36,892 nucleotides of DNA from CAZLMF01 sp964560565 (GCA_964560565.1 CAZLMF010000005.1:1-36892), one strand, 5' to 3'; counted from the stretch's first letter, positions 1 through 8,770 are shown. Notes: generated by a model from the sequence alone, not told the origin. A program made the numbers and translations.

Positions 1-66
1 ATCTATATCTTACCATATCATCTTCCAATTGTCAACAGATTTATACAATTGCTTCAAAAAATCCCT

Positions 67-80
67 CGAACAAACGTTTG
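67..80. promoter_or_regulatory. LexA-like SOS box
   Basis: CGAACAAACGTTTG matches the Gram-positive LexA consensus CGAAC-RNRY-GTTYC/G at every defined position except that it ends in G. The -35 hexamer (78-83) overlaps its end, so a bound repressor would block the promoter. A second, degenerate half-site (CGAAC at 88-92) lies just downstream, inside the spacer. The match is seen in the sequence; LexA binding is inferred. Confidence 0.75.
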
Positions 81-106
81 ATTTTTGCGAACGTTTGTGC
101 TATACT
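78..106 (+). promoter_or_regulatory. Sigma-A promoter of the radical SAM repair pair
   Basis: TTGATT (78-83) and TATACT (101-106) are separated by 17 bp. They lie 40 bp before the start codon at 146, which has a strong AAGGGGGG ribosome binding site at 133-138. The LexA-like box overlaps the -35 element. Confidence 0.7.
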
Positions 107-145
107 ATACCTAACAAACACAGTAACTTCTAAGGGGGGTGTAAA

Positions 146-1456
146 ATGGAACTACTTGATAAGCTGCGTATATTGGGTGCGGCGGCGAAATATGACGTTG
201 CATGCACCTCGAGCGGCTCTAGCCGCGGCGCTGTGCAAGGGGCAATCGGCAATGCTGTTGCCTGCGGTATATGCCATAGCTTCGCCCCCGACGGCAGGTG
301 CATTTCCCTGCTAAAGGTGCTTATGACCAACTACTGCATAAACGACTGCAAGTACTGCCACAGCCGCAGTTCAAACGACATCGAGCGCGCGGCGTTTACG
401 CCGCAGGAGCTTGCCGACCTCACTATTTCCTTTTATAGGCGCAACTATATCGAGGGGCTTTTTCTGTCCTCGGGAATTATCAAGTCCCCCGACTATACCA
501 CCGAGCTTTTGTGCAAGACCATTGAGCTTTTGCGCACGGAGTACCGCTTCAACGGCTATATCCACGCAAAGGCTATCCCAGGCACTTCGCCGGAGCTTAT
601 AACAAGGCTTGGCACGCTTGTTGACCGCATGAGCGTCAACATCGAGCTACCCTCTGAACAGTCACTTATCAAACTTTGCCCACAGAAGACAAAGCAGTCC
701 ATTTTGTCCCCTATGAAGCAAATCAGCCGTTCCATTGCCCAAAGCTCGAGTGAGCTTACCCTTTATCGCCACGCCGCTCCCTTTGCGCCTGCAGGGCAAA
801 GCACGCAAATGATAATTGGCGCAACTCCCGATTCGGATTTGCAGATTTTGCGCCTGTCGGAGGGACTATATAATAAGTACAAGCTAAAGCGAGTTTTCTA
901 CTCTGCATATATTCCTGTGGGGGATGAGAGAATGCTCCCCGCTGTGGCTACCCCTATGCTGCGTGAGCATAGGCTTTATCAAGCGGATTGGCTACTGCGG
1001 TTTTACGGCTTTAATGCAAGCGAAATCCTTGATGAAAACTCCCCCTCCCTTGATATATACCTTGACCCTAAATGCAACTGGGCGGTTAACCATTTAGAGA
1101 ACTTCCCTGTGGAAATCAATAAAGCCCCCTATGACACGCTTTTGCGTGTTCCGGGGATTGGCGTTATCACCGCAAAGCGCATTGTTGCCGCTCGCAGGTC
1201 TCAAAGGCTTGACTTTGACCACCTAAAACGCATGGGGATTGTGCTTAAGCGTGCTCAATATTTTATCACCTGCTCAGGCAAGCTGCGTGAGGGTGTGAAG
1301 TTCAACCAAAGCTTTATTTACAGCAATTTAGTGCAGGACGGTAAGCAACATTTGCCCAACCTACCAAGCGAGCATGAGCAGCTTTCGCTGCTTGCCCCTG
1401 CTCCTATTACAATGCTAAGCGGCTCACCTCTAATGCTAAGGGAGGCTAGTGTATGA
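146..1456 (+). CDS. Putative DNA modification/repair radical SAM protein
   Basis: This 436-residue protein matches the family known as putative DNA modification/repair radical SAM protein (TIGR03916 type). The radical SAM cluster motif CX3CX2C is at C64, C68 and C71, preceded by the family block ACGICHSFAPDGRC (about 39-52) with extra cysteines at 40, 43 and 52. A helix-hairpin-helix DNA-binding motif, VPGIGVITAKRIVAARR, starts at residue 335. Together these suggest a SAM-dependent radical enzyme that acts on DNA bases, but the reaction is not known. The stop overlaps the start of the next gene by 4 bp (ATGA), so the two are translationally coupled. The promoter carries a LexA-like box, which points to induction by DNA damage. 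Confidence 0.88.
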   Translation: MELLDKLRILGAAAKYDVACTSSGSSRGAVQGAIGNAVACGICHSFAPDGRCISLLKVLMTNYCINDCKYCHSRSSNDIERAAFTPQELADLTISFYRRNYIEGLFLSSGIIKSPDYTTELLCKTIELLRTEYRFNGYIHAKAIPGTSPELITRLGTLVDRMSVNIELPSEQSLIKLCPQKTKQSILSPMKQISRSIAQSSSELTLYRHAAPFAPAGQSTQMIIGATPDSDLQILRLSEGLYNKYKLKRVFYSAYIPVGDERMLPAVATPMLREHRLYQADWLLRFYGFNASEILDENSPSLDIYLDPKCNWAVNHLENFPVEINKAPYDTLLRVPGIGVITAKRIVAARRSQRLDFDHLKRMGIVLKRAQYFITCSGKLREGVKFNQSFIYSNLVQDGKQHLPNLPSEHEQLSLLAPAPITMLSGSPLMLREASV

Positions 1457-2187
1457 ACTACCTTTATGACGGCAGTTTTGAGGGCTTGCTATGCAGTATA
1501 TTCGAGGCGTTTGAGCGCAAGGAATACCCTGACGCTATTTTGCCTGATGAGGATGCACAATGCACCCTTGATAAAATGCGTGAAATTGAAACCGATTTGG
1601 AGAAATCCCGCCGTGTATATGATGGCATAGGGCGCAAAATCAGCGCACTTGCCCTTGAGAATGCTTACGTGTGCTTTCTATCCAAAGACTTAGATGCAAG
1701 CAGAGTGCTCCTTGAATACCTGCGGCTCGGCTTTAAGCATGGGCGCAAGGTGGATGAAAGGCTTGCCGAGGATTCAGTTATGAAAGTGACGAGAATTGCT
1801 CGCAATGTCAACATGGAAAAGCACCACTATGTTGGGTTTTTACGTTTTTCCTCCCTTGAGGGTGGACTTTACTTTGCGCAGTTTGAGCCTGAAAACAATG
1901 TTTTGCCGCTTTTGATGCCCCATTTTGCGGATAGGCTTAATACACAACCCTTTATCGTACACGATAATAACCGCAAGGTTGCAGGGGTATATAACGGGAC
2001 AGATTGGTTTCTGATAAGCTCCGCCTCCATGAACTTACCCGAATATTCCTCCGATGAAATGGAGTATAGGCGGCTTTGGAAGGGCTTCTTTGACGCTATC
2101 GGAATAAAGGAGCGTGCAAGCCGCAAAAGACAAAGACAGATGATGCCACTCAAATACCGCAAATATATGTGGGAAACTCAGGGATAA
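1453..2187 (+). CDS. DUF4130 (TIGR03915-type) DNA metabolism partner protein
   Basis: This 244-residue protein belongs to the probable DNA metabolism family that accompanies the radical SAM protein, and in some bacteria is fused to a uracil-DNA glycosylase domain. No glycosylase domain is present here. Visible family landmarks are the N-terminal YLYDGSFEGLLCSIFEAF, the central LMPHFADRLNTQPFIVHDNNR, and the C-terminal basic block RKRQRQMMPLKYRKYMWE. GGGAGG at 1440-1445 serves the ATG at 1453, which overlaps the upstream stop. It is co-transcribed with the radical SAM gene and probably works on the same DNA lesion or modified base. The biochemical role is unknown. Confidence 0.85.
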   Translation: MNYLYDGSFEGLLCSIFEAFERKEYPDAILPDEDAQCTLDKMREIETDLEKSRRVYDGIGRKISALALENAYVCFLSKDLDASRVLLEYLRLGFKHGRKVDERLAEDSVMKVTRIARNVNMEKHHYVGFLRFSSLEGGLYFAQFEPENNVLPLLMPHFADRLNTQPFIVHDNNRKVAGVYNGTDWFLISSASMNLPEYSSDEMEYRRLWKGFFDAIGIKERASRKRQRQMMPLKYRKYMWETQG

Positions 2188-2198
2188 TGCTATATACA

Positions 2199-2232
2199 CA
2201 AAATGCGCCCCCAATGCTTGGAGCGCATTTTG
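2199..2232. terminator. Bidirectional terminator between convergent genes
   Basis: The inverted repeat CAAAATGCGC (2199-2208) / GCGCATTTTG (2223-2232) has an inner CCAA/TTGG extension and A- and T-rich flanks on both sides. It sits between the plus-strand repair pair and the minus-strand sugar operon, so it can end both transcripts. Confidence 0.75.
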
Positions 2233-2256
2233 CGTCGTATAGTTTTGAGTTTGCTT

Positions 2257-3852
2257 TTACTTTATAGAAGATGCAACTGCTGCCTTTTCAATTGCAAGAC
2301 CAGCCTTAAAGTTATCCATATATGCGCTATATCCTTCAATATCGCCCTTTTCAGGGGATAAGCAACTACCCTTTTGGTTTACAAAAACCTTGTTGTTTAG
2401 GAAGTCAGTAAGCTCCTGTGATTTATCCTCACGAGCTTGATATGCCGCAAGCAGTGCAATACCCCATGCGCCGCCTTCACCAGCTGACTCCATAACAGCC
2501 ACAGGCACTTCAAGTGCTGCCGCTAAAAATCGCTGCCCTGTTATAGGGGACTTAAACAGCCCGCCGTGAGCGAACATTTTCTCTATAACAACATTCTCCT
2601 GCTTGAACAGAATATCCATGCCTATCTTTAAGGTAGCCATGCAGGAATAAATGAGACTTCTCATAAGGTTTGCAATATTAAACTCCGATTCGGGAGTGCG
2701 TACAAGGAGGGGTCTGCCCTGCGTCAAGCCTATTACATGCTCACCTGAATGGTAGTTGTAAGTAAGCACTCCGCCGCAATCGGGCTTTCCAGATAGTGCC
2801 GCTTCATATAGCTTGTCGTAAAGCTGCGGCTTAGAAATGCTAAATCCTAGGGTTTCTAGTGTGTCATTTAGCATTTGTACCCAAGTGTCCAAATCTGTGG
2901 TGCAGTTATTGCAATGCACCATTGCAACTGGACTTCCGCAAGGGGTGGTGACAATGTCAATTTCCTTGTGTACCGACTTTAGGTCATGCTCAAGAACAAC
3001 CATAGCAAAGATTGAAGTCCCTGCTGAAACATTGCCTGTTTTCTGCGCAATGCTGTTGGTTGCGGTCATGCCTGTTCCTGCGTCACCCTCGGGTGGGCAT
3101 AGTGCAATGCCTGCCTGTAAAGTGCCTGTGGGGTCAAGTAGCTTTGCGCCACTCTCGGTAAGCTTACCTGCGCATTGACCGACACTTATAATATTAGGTA
3201 GAATATCGGAAAGCGCCCAGTTAAAGCCGCAATCAGCGGTAAGTGCAATGAATTTATCCATCATACTTGAATTATATTCCTTTGAATCGGGGTCTATGGG
3301 GAACATGCCTGACGCATCACCGATGCCCAATACCTTTTCCCCCGTAAGCTGCCAATGAACATACCCTGCAAGGGTGGTAAAGAAATTAAGCTTTGAAACA
3401 TGCTCCTCATTGTTGAGAATAGCTTGGTACAGATGCGCAATGCTCCACCTTTGAGGAATGTTGAAGTCAAAGGCATCAGTTAGAATATCTGCCGCCTGCT
3501 CGGTAATAGTGTTGCGCCAAGTGCGAAATGGCACAAGGAGCTTATCATTCTCATCAAATGCCAGATAGCCATGCATCATTGCTGATACGCCGATAGAAGC
3601 GGCATTCTCAAGCTTTACGGCATATTTCTCCCACACATTGTCTGCAAGGCTTTTAAAGCTGCCTTGCATTCCCTTCCAAACATCATCTAGGGTGTACGTC
3701 CATATACCGTCCTCTAGGCGGTTTTCCCAATCATATGCCCCCGATGCAATGGGCGAAAAGTCCTCACCAATTAAAACTGACTTAATGCGTGTTGAGCCTA
3801 GCTCTATTCCAATAGAGGTCTTGCCCTCTTGAATTTGTTTTGCTATGTTCAT
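2257..3852 (-). CDS. FGGY-family pentulose kinase (ribulokinase/xylulokinase-like)
   Basis: This is a carbohydrate kinase of 531 residues with the N-terminal ATPase fold (SIGIELGSTRIKSVLIG, about 13-29), a substrate-region block PFRTWRNTITEQAA and the acidic PPEGDAGTGM where FGGY kinases carry the catalytic aspartate. It would phosphorylate a ketopentose with ATP in the cytoplasm. The ATG at 3852 is preferred over the GTG at 3858 because AAGGAG lies 8 bp before it. It is the last gene of the transporter operon, 5 bp after the permease stop. The AraR-type regulator upstream suggests L-ribulose as substrate, comparable to the non-orthologous ribulokinase AraK described in Clostridium acetobutylicum. 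D-xylulose remains possible. No isomerase or epimerase gene is in the window. Confidence 0.82.
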   Translation of the reverse strand: MNIAKQIQEGKTSIGIELGSTRIKSVLIGEDFSPIASGAYDWENRLEDGIWTYTLDDVWKGMQGSFKSLADNVWEKYAVKLENAASIGVSAMMHGYLAFDENDKLLVPFRTWRNTITEQAADILTDAFDFNIPQRWSIAHLYQAILNNEEHVSKLNFFTTLAGYVHWQLTGEKVLGIGDASGMFPIDPDSKEYNSSMMDKFIALTADCGFNWALSDILPNIISVGQCAGKLTESGAKLLDPTGTLQAGIALCPPEGDAGTGMTATNSIAQKTGNVSAGTSIFAMVVLEHDLKSVHKEIDIVTTPCGSPVAMVHCNNCTTDLDTWVQMLNDTLETLGFSISKPQLYDKLYEAALSGKPDCGGVLTYNYHSGEHVIGLTQGRPLLVRTPESEFNIANLMRSLIYSCMATLKIGMDILFKQENVVIEKMFAHGGLFKSPITGQRFLAAALEVPVAVMESAGEGGAWGIALLAAYQAREDKSQELTDFLNNKVFVNQKGSCLSPEKGDIEGYSAYMDNFKAGLAIEKAAVASSIK

Positions 3853-3857
3853 CTGCA

Positions 3858-4946
3858 CTACTCCTTGCTTATTACTGCTTTCTTTATGTTTTTTGCAAAG
3901 CTCTTTTTATTTTTTCGTGACATAACAATACTCTGTACTACTAAGAACACACATAGCATTGCCGCAACTGTAATACCCGTCCACCATGCCTGATCGAGTC
4001 CAACAGATGAAACTATGTTTTGAATTGTACTAAGCGACATTACACCAAAGAACGTGCCTATAATGTTTCCTACGCCACCTGTGAGCATTGTGCCGCCGAT
4101 AATGGAGGAAGCAATAGCGTTCATCTCCGCTCCACTTGCGTGGGTTGCTGAGCCTGAGCCAACGTGCATAAAGTACACATATCCGCCCACGCCTGCAAGC
4201 AGTCCGCTTAAAAGGTAGGATAAAAACTTTGTGCGCTTGACGTTTATGCCGAGTGTCAATGCGCTTTGACTGTTTCCGCCCACAGCGTAAAATCCTCTGC
4301 CAAGCTTTGTCCATTTAAGTACGAAGAAAAGTATAGCCACCACAAGCAGCGCAACGATTACTCCTATTTCTATGTAGGCGTTGACGTAGTTGCCTATCTT
4401 ATTGGTTGAGCCAAGCCCCGGGAGGATAATGCGTGTTTCCTTTAGGGCAACAAAACTTTCGTTTTGAACATTAAATGGGTATGTGTTGACAATTGTGGTC
4501 ATACCACGGGAGAAAAACAGCCCTGCTAAGGTAACTATAAATGGTTGAATTTCAAGGTATGCAATTAGAAATCCATGTACCAGTCCAAACGCAAGACCTA
4601 TACCCAATGCAAGGAGCATTGACATAAACACATTGCCGTTATGGTGGTCAAGGTAAACCGCACAGCTCATGCTGACAAGGGCTGTTACACCACCTACGGA
4701 AATATCTATTCCTCCTGTAATCATTACAACGCTCATTCCGCAAGATAAAATTATCAAAGCGGCATTTCCGTTTAGTATATTAAACAGGGTTTGTGGCTTT
4801 AGAAAGCCTTTCCCAAGGAAAATCATTGCGCCTATGTACATTAGGAAGAACACCACGATAGTGATAAGAAGCAGTAGATTAGTGTCGTTGGAATTACGGA
4901 ATTTATCCCGTATGAAGCCTACTCCCTTATTATTCTTGACTGTCAT
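3858..4946 (-). CDS. Sugar ABC transporter permease (YjfF-like, BPD_transp_2 family)
   Basis: This 362-residue inner-membrane permease of the ribose/galactofuranose transporter class begins with a short charged N-terminus and a first membrane segment (LLLLITIVVFFLMYIGAMIF). The family signature GGIDISVGGVTAL follows at about residues 79-91, then several further hydrophobic segments and a conserved GGTMLTGGVGNIIGT loop. It is the second of two permeases, as in the E. coli YtfT/YjfF pair, and should form a heterodimeric channel with the upstream permease. GGGGGAG lies just before its ATG, which is separated from the upstream stop by a single base. The substrate is inferred from the regulator, not from the permease. 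Confidence 0.88.
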   Translation of the reverse strand: MTVKNNKGVGFIRDKFRNSNDTNLLLLITIVVFFLMYIGAMIFLGKGFLKPQTLFNILNGNAALIILSCGMSVVMITGGIDISVGGVTALVSMSCAVYLDHHNGNVFMSMLLALGIGLAFGLVHGFLIAYLEIQPFIVTLAGLFFSRGMTTIVNTYPFNVQNESFVALKETRIILPGLGSTNKIGNYVNAYIEIGVIVALLVVAILFFVLKWTKLGRGFYAVGGNSQSALTLGINVKRTKFLSYLLSGLLAGVGGYVYFMHVGSGSATHASGAEMNAIASSIIGGTMLTGGVGNIIGTFFGVMSLSTIQNIVSSVGLDQAWWTGITVAAMLCVFLVVQSIVMSRKNKKSFAKNIKKAVISKE

Positions 4947-4947
4947 A

Positions 4948-6048
4948 TTAACACTCCCCCTTTTCCGGCTGTGAACGCTTTAGCTTTTTGAAAAGGTCGG
5001 ACATCTTTTCCTTTACAATTGGAGAGCTTATAACCACTAAAATTATAACAACAACTGCCTTGTATGCCGAAAGTGCATCTGATTGTACTTTGAACTTATA
5101 TAGTGTCGTTGTAAGTAGCTGAATAACGTATGCACCGATTATTGAGGCGCTCATGCGGAACTTGCCGCCACTTAAAGCGTTTCCGCCAAGTGCAACTGCA
5201 AGAATGGCATCCATTTCAATATCCTTTGCAACAACTGAATAGTTGATTGTGGAAAGCCTGCTCACCTTAATAAAGCCTGCAACTGCAACGCATAGACCTA
5301 AGATGACAAAGGAAAGAAACTTAATCCATGCTGGGTTTAAACCATTGAGGCGAGCCGATCTGTCATTTGCGCCTACGGACTGAGTGTAAAGCCCAAGGTT
5401 TGTAAAGCGCTGTGCAAGGGCAATAAGTATCATGCAGCCAATCGCTATGAAAACCGGAGTCGGAATGGGTATGCCAGGGATAAAGCCGCCGAAATATGTA
5501 AAGGTTGCATCCTTTACTATGGGTAGCTCATTGTTGTTTATCCATGCCGCTATGGAGCGCCCTGCGGTAAAGAGAATAAGCGTCGCTACCATTGGTTGTA
5601 TCTTGAAAACCGCAACCAGAGTGCCGTTAAATGCACCAAACAACATCGCAACCACGCAACTTACCAAAAATGCAACTATAATGGGAGCTTGAAGCTCCTC
5701 AGGACGCGAATTTGAGCCGCATAGCACTTTGAGTACAACGCTGCCGCTTATTGCTATTGCAGCGCCTACGCTTATATCCTGCCCTCCGCAAGCGGAAGTC
5801 ACTAGAGTCATGCCGATTGCAAGGATTGCAAGCTCCGAGCCGTAGTCTAAAATAGTCATTAGGTAGCCCGACAAAACGGGGTCCCCTGCGCTATTTTGAC
5901 CAAGTGTAATCTTAAAAAAGGACGGATCGGCGATTAAATTGAATAATGCAAGCAGCAGTAAAGCTGCAATAGGTATGAAGATTTGCTTTTTTACTATTCT
6001 AACTAAAATGTTGGGTTGTTGTGGGCCGCTAATTAGTTGCTTGCTCAT
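4948..6048 (-). CDS. Sugar ABC transporter permease (YtfT-like, BPD_transp_2 family)
   Basis: This is the first of two permeases for a periplasmic-binding-protein dependent pentose/galactofuranose-type importer, about 366 residues. It carries the family block CGGQDISVGAAIAISG (a variant of GGIDLSVG), multiple membrane helices and LGGNALSGGKFRM in the last cytoplasmic loop. The start chosen is the ATG at 6048, served by GGAGGTG 9 bp upstream. An upstream TTG would lengthen the protein by 7 residues without a ribosome binding site. The start overlaps the end of the ATPase gene by 20 bp, so translation is coupled. Confidence 0.88.
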   Translation of the reverse strand: MSKQLISGPQQPNILVRIVKKQIFIPIAALLLLALFNLIADPSFFKITLGQNSAGDPVLSGYLMTILDYGSELAILAIGMTLVTSACGGQDISVGAAIAISGSVVLKVLCGSNSRPEELQAPIIVAFLVSCVVAMLFGAFNGTLVAVFKIQPMVATLILFTAGRSIAAWINNNELPIVKDATFTYFGGFIPGIPIPTPVFIAIGCMILIALAQRFTNLGLYTQSVGANDRSARLNGLNPAWIKFLSFVILGLCVAVAGFIKVSRLSTINYSVVAKDIEMDAILAVALGGNALSGGKFRMSASIIGAYVIQLLTTTLYKFKVQSDALSAYKAVVVIILVVISSPIVKEKMSDLFKKLKRSQPEKGEC

Positions 6049-7564
6049 TATTTTCGTCACCTCCGGCAATTGTTTTCATAATTAGATTTTGAGTTAGGTT
6101 TTCCCCTGTAAGCTCCCCTATTACTTTGCGGTCTCTCATGACGATTATGCGTGAGCATACTCGCAGCATTTCATCGGTTTCAGAGGATATAAAGGTAATG
6201 CTCATGCCCTCAGATGCAAGCTTTAGCACAAGTTTTTGAATGTCAATCTTTGTGCCTACATCAATACCCCTTGTAGGCTCATCTAAAATGAGGTATTCAG
6301 GGTTTGTAAGCAGCCATCTTGCAAGAATTACCTTTTGCTGATTGCCCCCTGATAGGGCCTTAATCGGCGTGTTGGCGGAGGGAGTTTTAATGCCTAGAAG
6401 CTTTATGTACTCATCCGCAAAAGCAGTGGCTTGTGACCTTGTAAATGGCTTAAAGAATCCTTTAGAAACTTGCAGGGCAAGAATGATATTCTCGCGCACT
6501 GAAAGCTCGCCTATAATGCCGTCCCCCTTGCGGTCCTCGGGGAGGTAGCCTATTTTATTCTTCATAGCGTCAATGGGTTTTGTGATTTTAACCTTTTTGC
6601 CATTCATTTCCACTTCGCCATCAAGGACTTTATCTGCGCCAAAAATCGCACGCACACATTCGCTTCTGCCCGAACCTAAAAGCCCTGCAAATCCGTTTAC
6701 CTCGCCCTTGCGTATGTGAAAGTCAAAGGGCTTTACGCCTGTTGAGCTTGTAAGCTCCTTTGCATCGAAAACGGGAGCGGCTTTGTGATCCCCGCAATAT
6801 TCCTTACATTCGCTGTTAATATCAGAAAGGTCATCTAGCTCCTTGCCAAGCATCTTAGAAACAAGCTTTACACGGGGCAAGTCCTTAATCTCATATTCAC
6901 CCACAAGCTTACCGTCACGCAGGACGGTGATTTTGTCGCAAACCTCATATACTTGGTCTAGGAAGTGGGTGACAAAGATAATGCCAACTCCTTTTTCCTT
7001 GAGGTTGCGCATTAGAGTGAATAGCTTATGAACCTCATGGTCATCGAGAGATGAAGTAGGCTCATCTAGTATTAGAACCTTGCATTCCATATCAACGGCT
7101 CTTGCTATTGCAACCATCTGCTGAACTGCAATTGAGCAGCTGCCTAGCTGCTGTTTGGGCTTTGCTGATATGCCAAGCTCTTTTAGGATTTTTTCCGCAT
7201 CGGAATAGATTTTCTTCCAATTATGGACTGCATCCTTAGTGCGTCCTATAAACATATTTTCAGCCACTGAAAGATTAGGGCAAAGAGTAATCTCCTGATA
7301 AACGGTGCTAATTCCAAGCCTTTGTGCATCCTGCGGTGATTTTATTGACACTGCCGAATCTCTCCCTTTAAGAAAGATTTGACCGGACTCCCTTTGATAT
7401 ACCCCCGTCAGAACCTTAATCAACGTGGATTTCCCTGCGCCATTCTCACCCATCAGGGCGTGGATTTCCCCTTCGCATAAGTTGAAGTCTACATTTTGTA
7501 GAGCGCGTACTCCGGGAAATGACTTACATATATTGCGCATTTCGAGTATTGCACCATCCTGCAT
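6029..7564 (-). CDS. Sugar ABC transporter ATP-binding protein (two nucleotide-binding domains)
   Basis: This 511-residue protein has the tandem ATPase layout of RbsA/AraG/YtfR proteins. The N-terminal domain has a canonical Walker A (GENGAGKST, about 40-48) and Walker B (VLILDEPTSSLDD). The C-terminal domain has the degenerate Walker A (GLLGSGRSE) normal for the family, followed by LSGGNQQKVILARWL and YLILDEPTRGIDVG. It energises sugar import through the two downstream permeases. AAAGGAGG lies 9 bp before the ATG. A hairpin in the 99 bp between the binding-protein gene and the 7564 start probably lowers its expression relative to the binding protein. Confidence 0.93.
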   Translation of the reverse strand: MQDGAILEMRNICKSFPGVRALQNVDFNLCEGEIHALMGENGAGKSTLIKVLTGVYQRESGQIFLKGRDSAVSIKSPQDAQRLGISTVYQEITLCPNLSVAENMFIGRTKDAVHNWKKIYSDAEKILKELGISAKPKQQLGSCSIAVQQMVAIARAVDMECKVLILDEPTSSLDDHEVHKLFTLMRNLKEKGVGIIFVTHFLDQVYEVCDKITVLRDGKLVGEYEIKDLPRVKLVSKMLGKELDDLSDINSECKEYCGDHKAAPVFDAKELTSSTGVKPFDFHIRKGEVNGFAGLLGSGRSECVRAIFGADKVLDGEVEMNGKKVKITKPIDAMKNKIGYLPEDRKGDGIIGELSVRENIILALQVSKGFFKPFTRSQATAFADEYIKLLGIKTPSANTPIKALSGGNQQKVILARWLLTNPEYLILDEPTRGIDVGTKIDIQKLVLKLASEGMSITFISSETDEMLRVCSRIIVMRDRKVIGELTGENLTQNLIMKTIAGGDENNEQATN

Positions 7565-7607
7565 ATCGGAATTCCTCCTTTAATGTGTAAACTTACGCTT
7601 TGTAGTG

Positions 7608-7663
7608 AAAAAGCGTGGCGTAGTCGTAGGGACATCGTCCTCATACGCTGCACCACGCTCTTT
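7608..7663 (-). terminator. Intercistronic hairpin, probable partial terminator
   Basis: A long imperfect inverted repeat pairs AGCGTGG (7612-7618) with CCACGCT (7653-7659). The inner part pairs further around GGGAC/GTCC. In the minus-strand transcript it is followed directly by a TTTTT run. It lies between the binding-protein gene and the ATPase gene of one operon, the classic place for a leaky terminator or RNA-stabilising structure. Confidence 0.65.
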
Positions 7664-7695
7664 AATTACTTGTTAGTTAACGTACAATACAGTTA

Positions 7696-8664
7696 TTAGA
7701 TACCGTACTTGTCGACGTCCTCTTGTGTTATTGTAGTAGCATCAAAGCCCTTTTCTTCCATTATAACAACCTTTTGAGCAGGAGACTTACCATTTTCAAG
7801 ATCCTTGATAATGTCGTTTATGTAGGAAGCCTGGAAGGGGTTGCACTGACCGTTATAGTTCCAGTTTTGAGCAAGTAGCTCCTCAAGAGCCCATTTATTG
7901 CAGTCAAATCCCATGATAATAACGTCTTTGCCAACGCCATGTGAAATGTTAGCCTTGTCAAGAGCTGCAACAGCGCCCTTAGCCATGTCATCGTTCTCAG
8001 CGTAGACTACGTTGAAGCTTTCGCCGGAGTCGATAACTGACTGAACGATCTGCTGTGCTTTCTCTGCGTTCCATTCAGCGGTCTGCTGTGTAACAAGCTT
8101 CCATCCTAGTGATGAAGCAGCGGTATCCAACGCGCCTGAACGTCCCTTTTGAGCAGCTGAGCCCATAACGCCCTGAATGTGAATAACGTTGTACTCGGTA
8201 AGCGCCTGGCCCTTTAGCCAATCAACAGCGGTTTCGCCTTCCTTAGCCATGTCTGAAACAATGGATGCTTCATATAAGCTTTCGCTAGCGTCAATTGTGC
8301 GGTCAAATAGTATTACCTTGATGCCTGCTTCCTGTGCATCCTTTAGAACTGAATCCCAGCCTGATGTATCAGCAGCGGAAAGAAGAAGATACTCAACACC
8401 GTCTTGGATGAATTTCTGAGCAGCAGCTATCTGCTCGTCGTTCTTTAGGCTGTATGCAAAGGATGCATCATAGCCTTTCGCTTCGGTAAAGGTTTCCTTC
8501 ATATCTTTATCGTTTGCAGTACGGTAGCCAGATTCGCTAGGGTCGTTGTTGATGATACCTACTTTAATCAATCCACCCTCTTCTTCTGCTGGCTCTTTGT
8601 TACATCCAGCTAATGACAAGCATAAAGCTGCCGCCATAGCACATGCAAGAAGTTTCTTAAACAT
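7696..8664 (-). CDS. Lipoprotein sugar-binding protein of the ABC transporter (YtfQ-like)
   Basis: This secreted, lipid-anchored periplasmic-binding protein type 1 has 322 residues. The signal peptide ends in the lipobox LSLAGC with the lipidated cysteine at residue 21. The mature protein has the sugar-binding fold typical of the RbsB/YtfQ group, including VGIINNDPSESGYR, KVILFDRTID and IIMGFDCNKWALEELL. The ATG at 8664 is chosen because GGAGG lies 8 bp upstream. The TTG at 8679 would place that site inside the gene. It captures the sugar outside the cell and delivers it to the downstream permeases. Its promoter carries an AraR-like operator. L-arabinose is the best guess; galactofuranose or another pentose is possible. 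Confidence 0.88.
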   Translation of the reverse strand: MFKKLLACAMAAALCLSLAGCNKEPAEEEGGLIKVGIINNDPSESGYRTANDKDMKETFTEAKGYDASFAYSLKNDEQIAAAQKFIQDGVEYLLLSAADTSGWDSVLKDAQEAGIKVILFDRTIDASESLYEASIVSDMAKEGETAVDWLKGQALTEYNVIHIQGVMGSAAQKGRSGALDTAASSLGWKLVTQQTAEWNAEKAQQIVQSVIDSGESFNVVYAENDDMAKGAVAALDKANISHGVGKDVIIMGFDCNKWALEELLAQNWNYNGQCNPFQASYINDIIKDLENGKSPAQKVVIMEEKGFDATTITQEDVDKYGI

Positions 8665-8720
8665 TATTACTACCTCCAATTTAGTTTGTCACTCAAAGTG
8701 CAATCTTGTATTTACATTAT

Positions 8721-8770
8721 ATTATACGTGTCCGTACAAGTATACCTAAAATTTTTAGTAAAACGTTTAA
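8721..8770 (-). promoter_or_regulatory. Promoter and AraR-like operator of the sugar transporter operon
   Basis: On the minus strand a -10 TATAAT lies at 8726-8721. ACGTGTCCGTACAAGT at 8726-8741 matches 12 of 16 positions of the Bacillus AraR consensus ATTTGTACGTACAAAT and covers the -10/-35 spacer, as expected for a repressor site. Upstream, AAACGTTT (8761-8768) resembles the core of a CcpA cre site but lacks the outer bases. The -35 element is weak. Confidence 0.55.

Noticed and set aside
88..101. Second LexA box downstream of the first
   Set aside because: It has one good half (CGAAC) but the other half reads GTGCT rather than GTTCG, so it is noted only as a degenerate half-site.
8761..8768. 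CcpA cre site near the sugar-transporter promoter
   Set aside because: Only the AAACGTTT core is present; the outer TG and CA of the cre consensus are missing, so it is not called as a separate feature.
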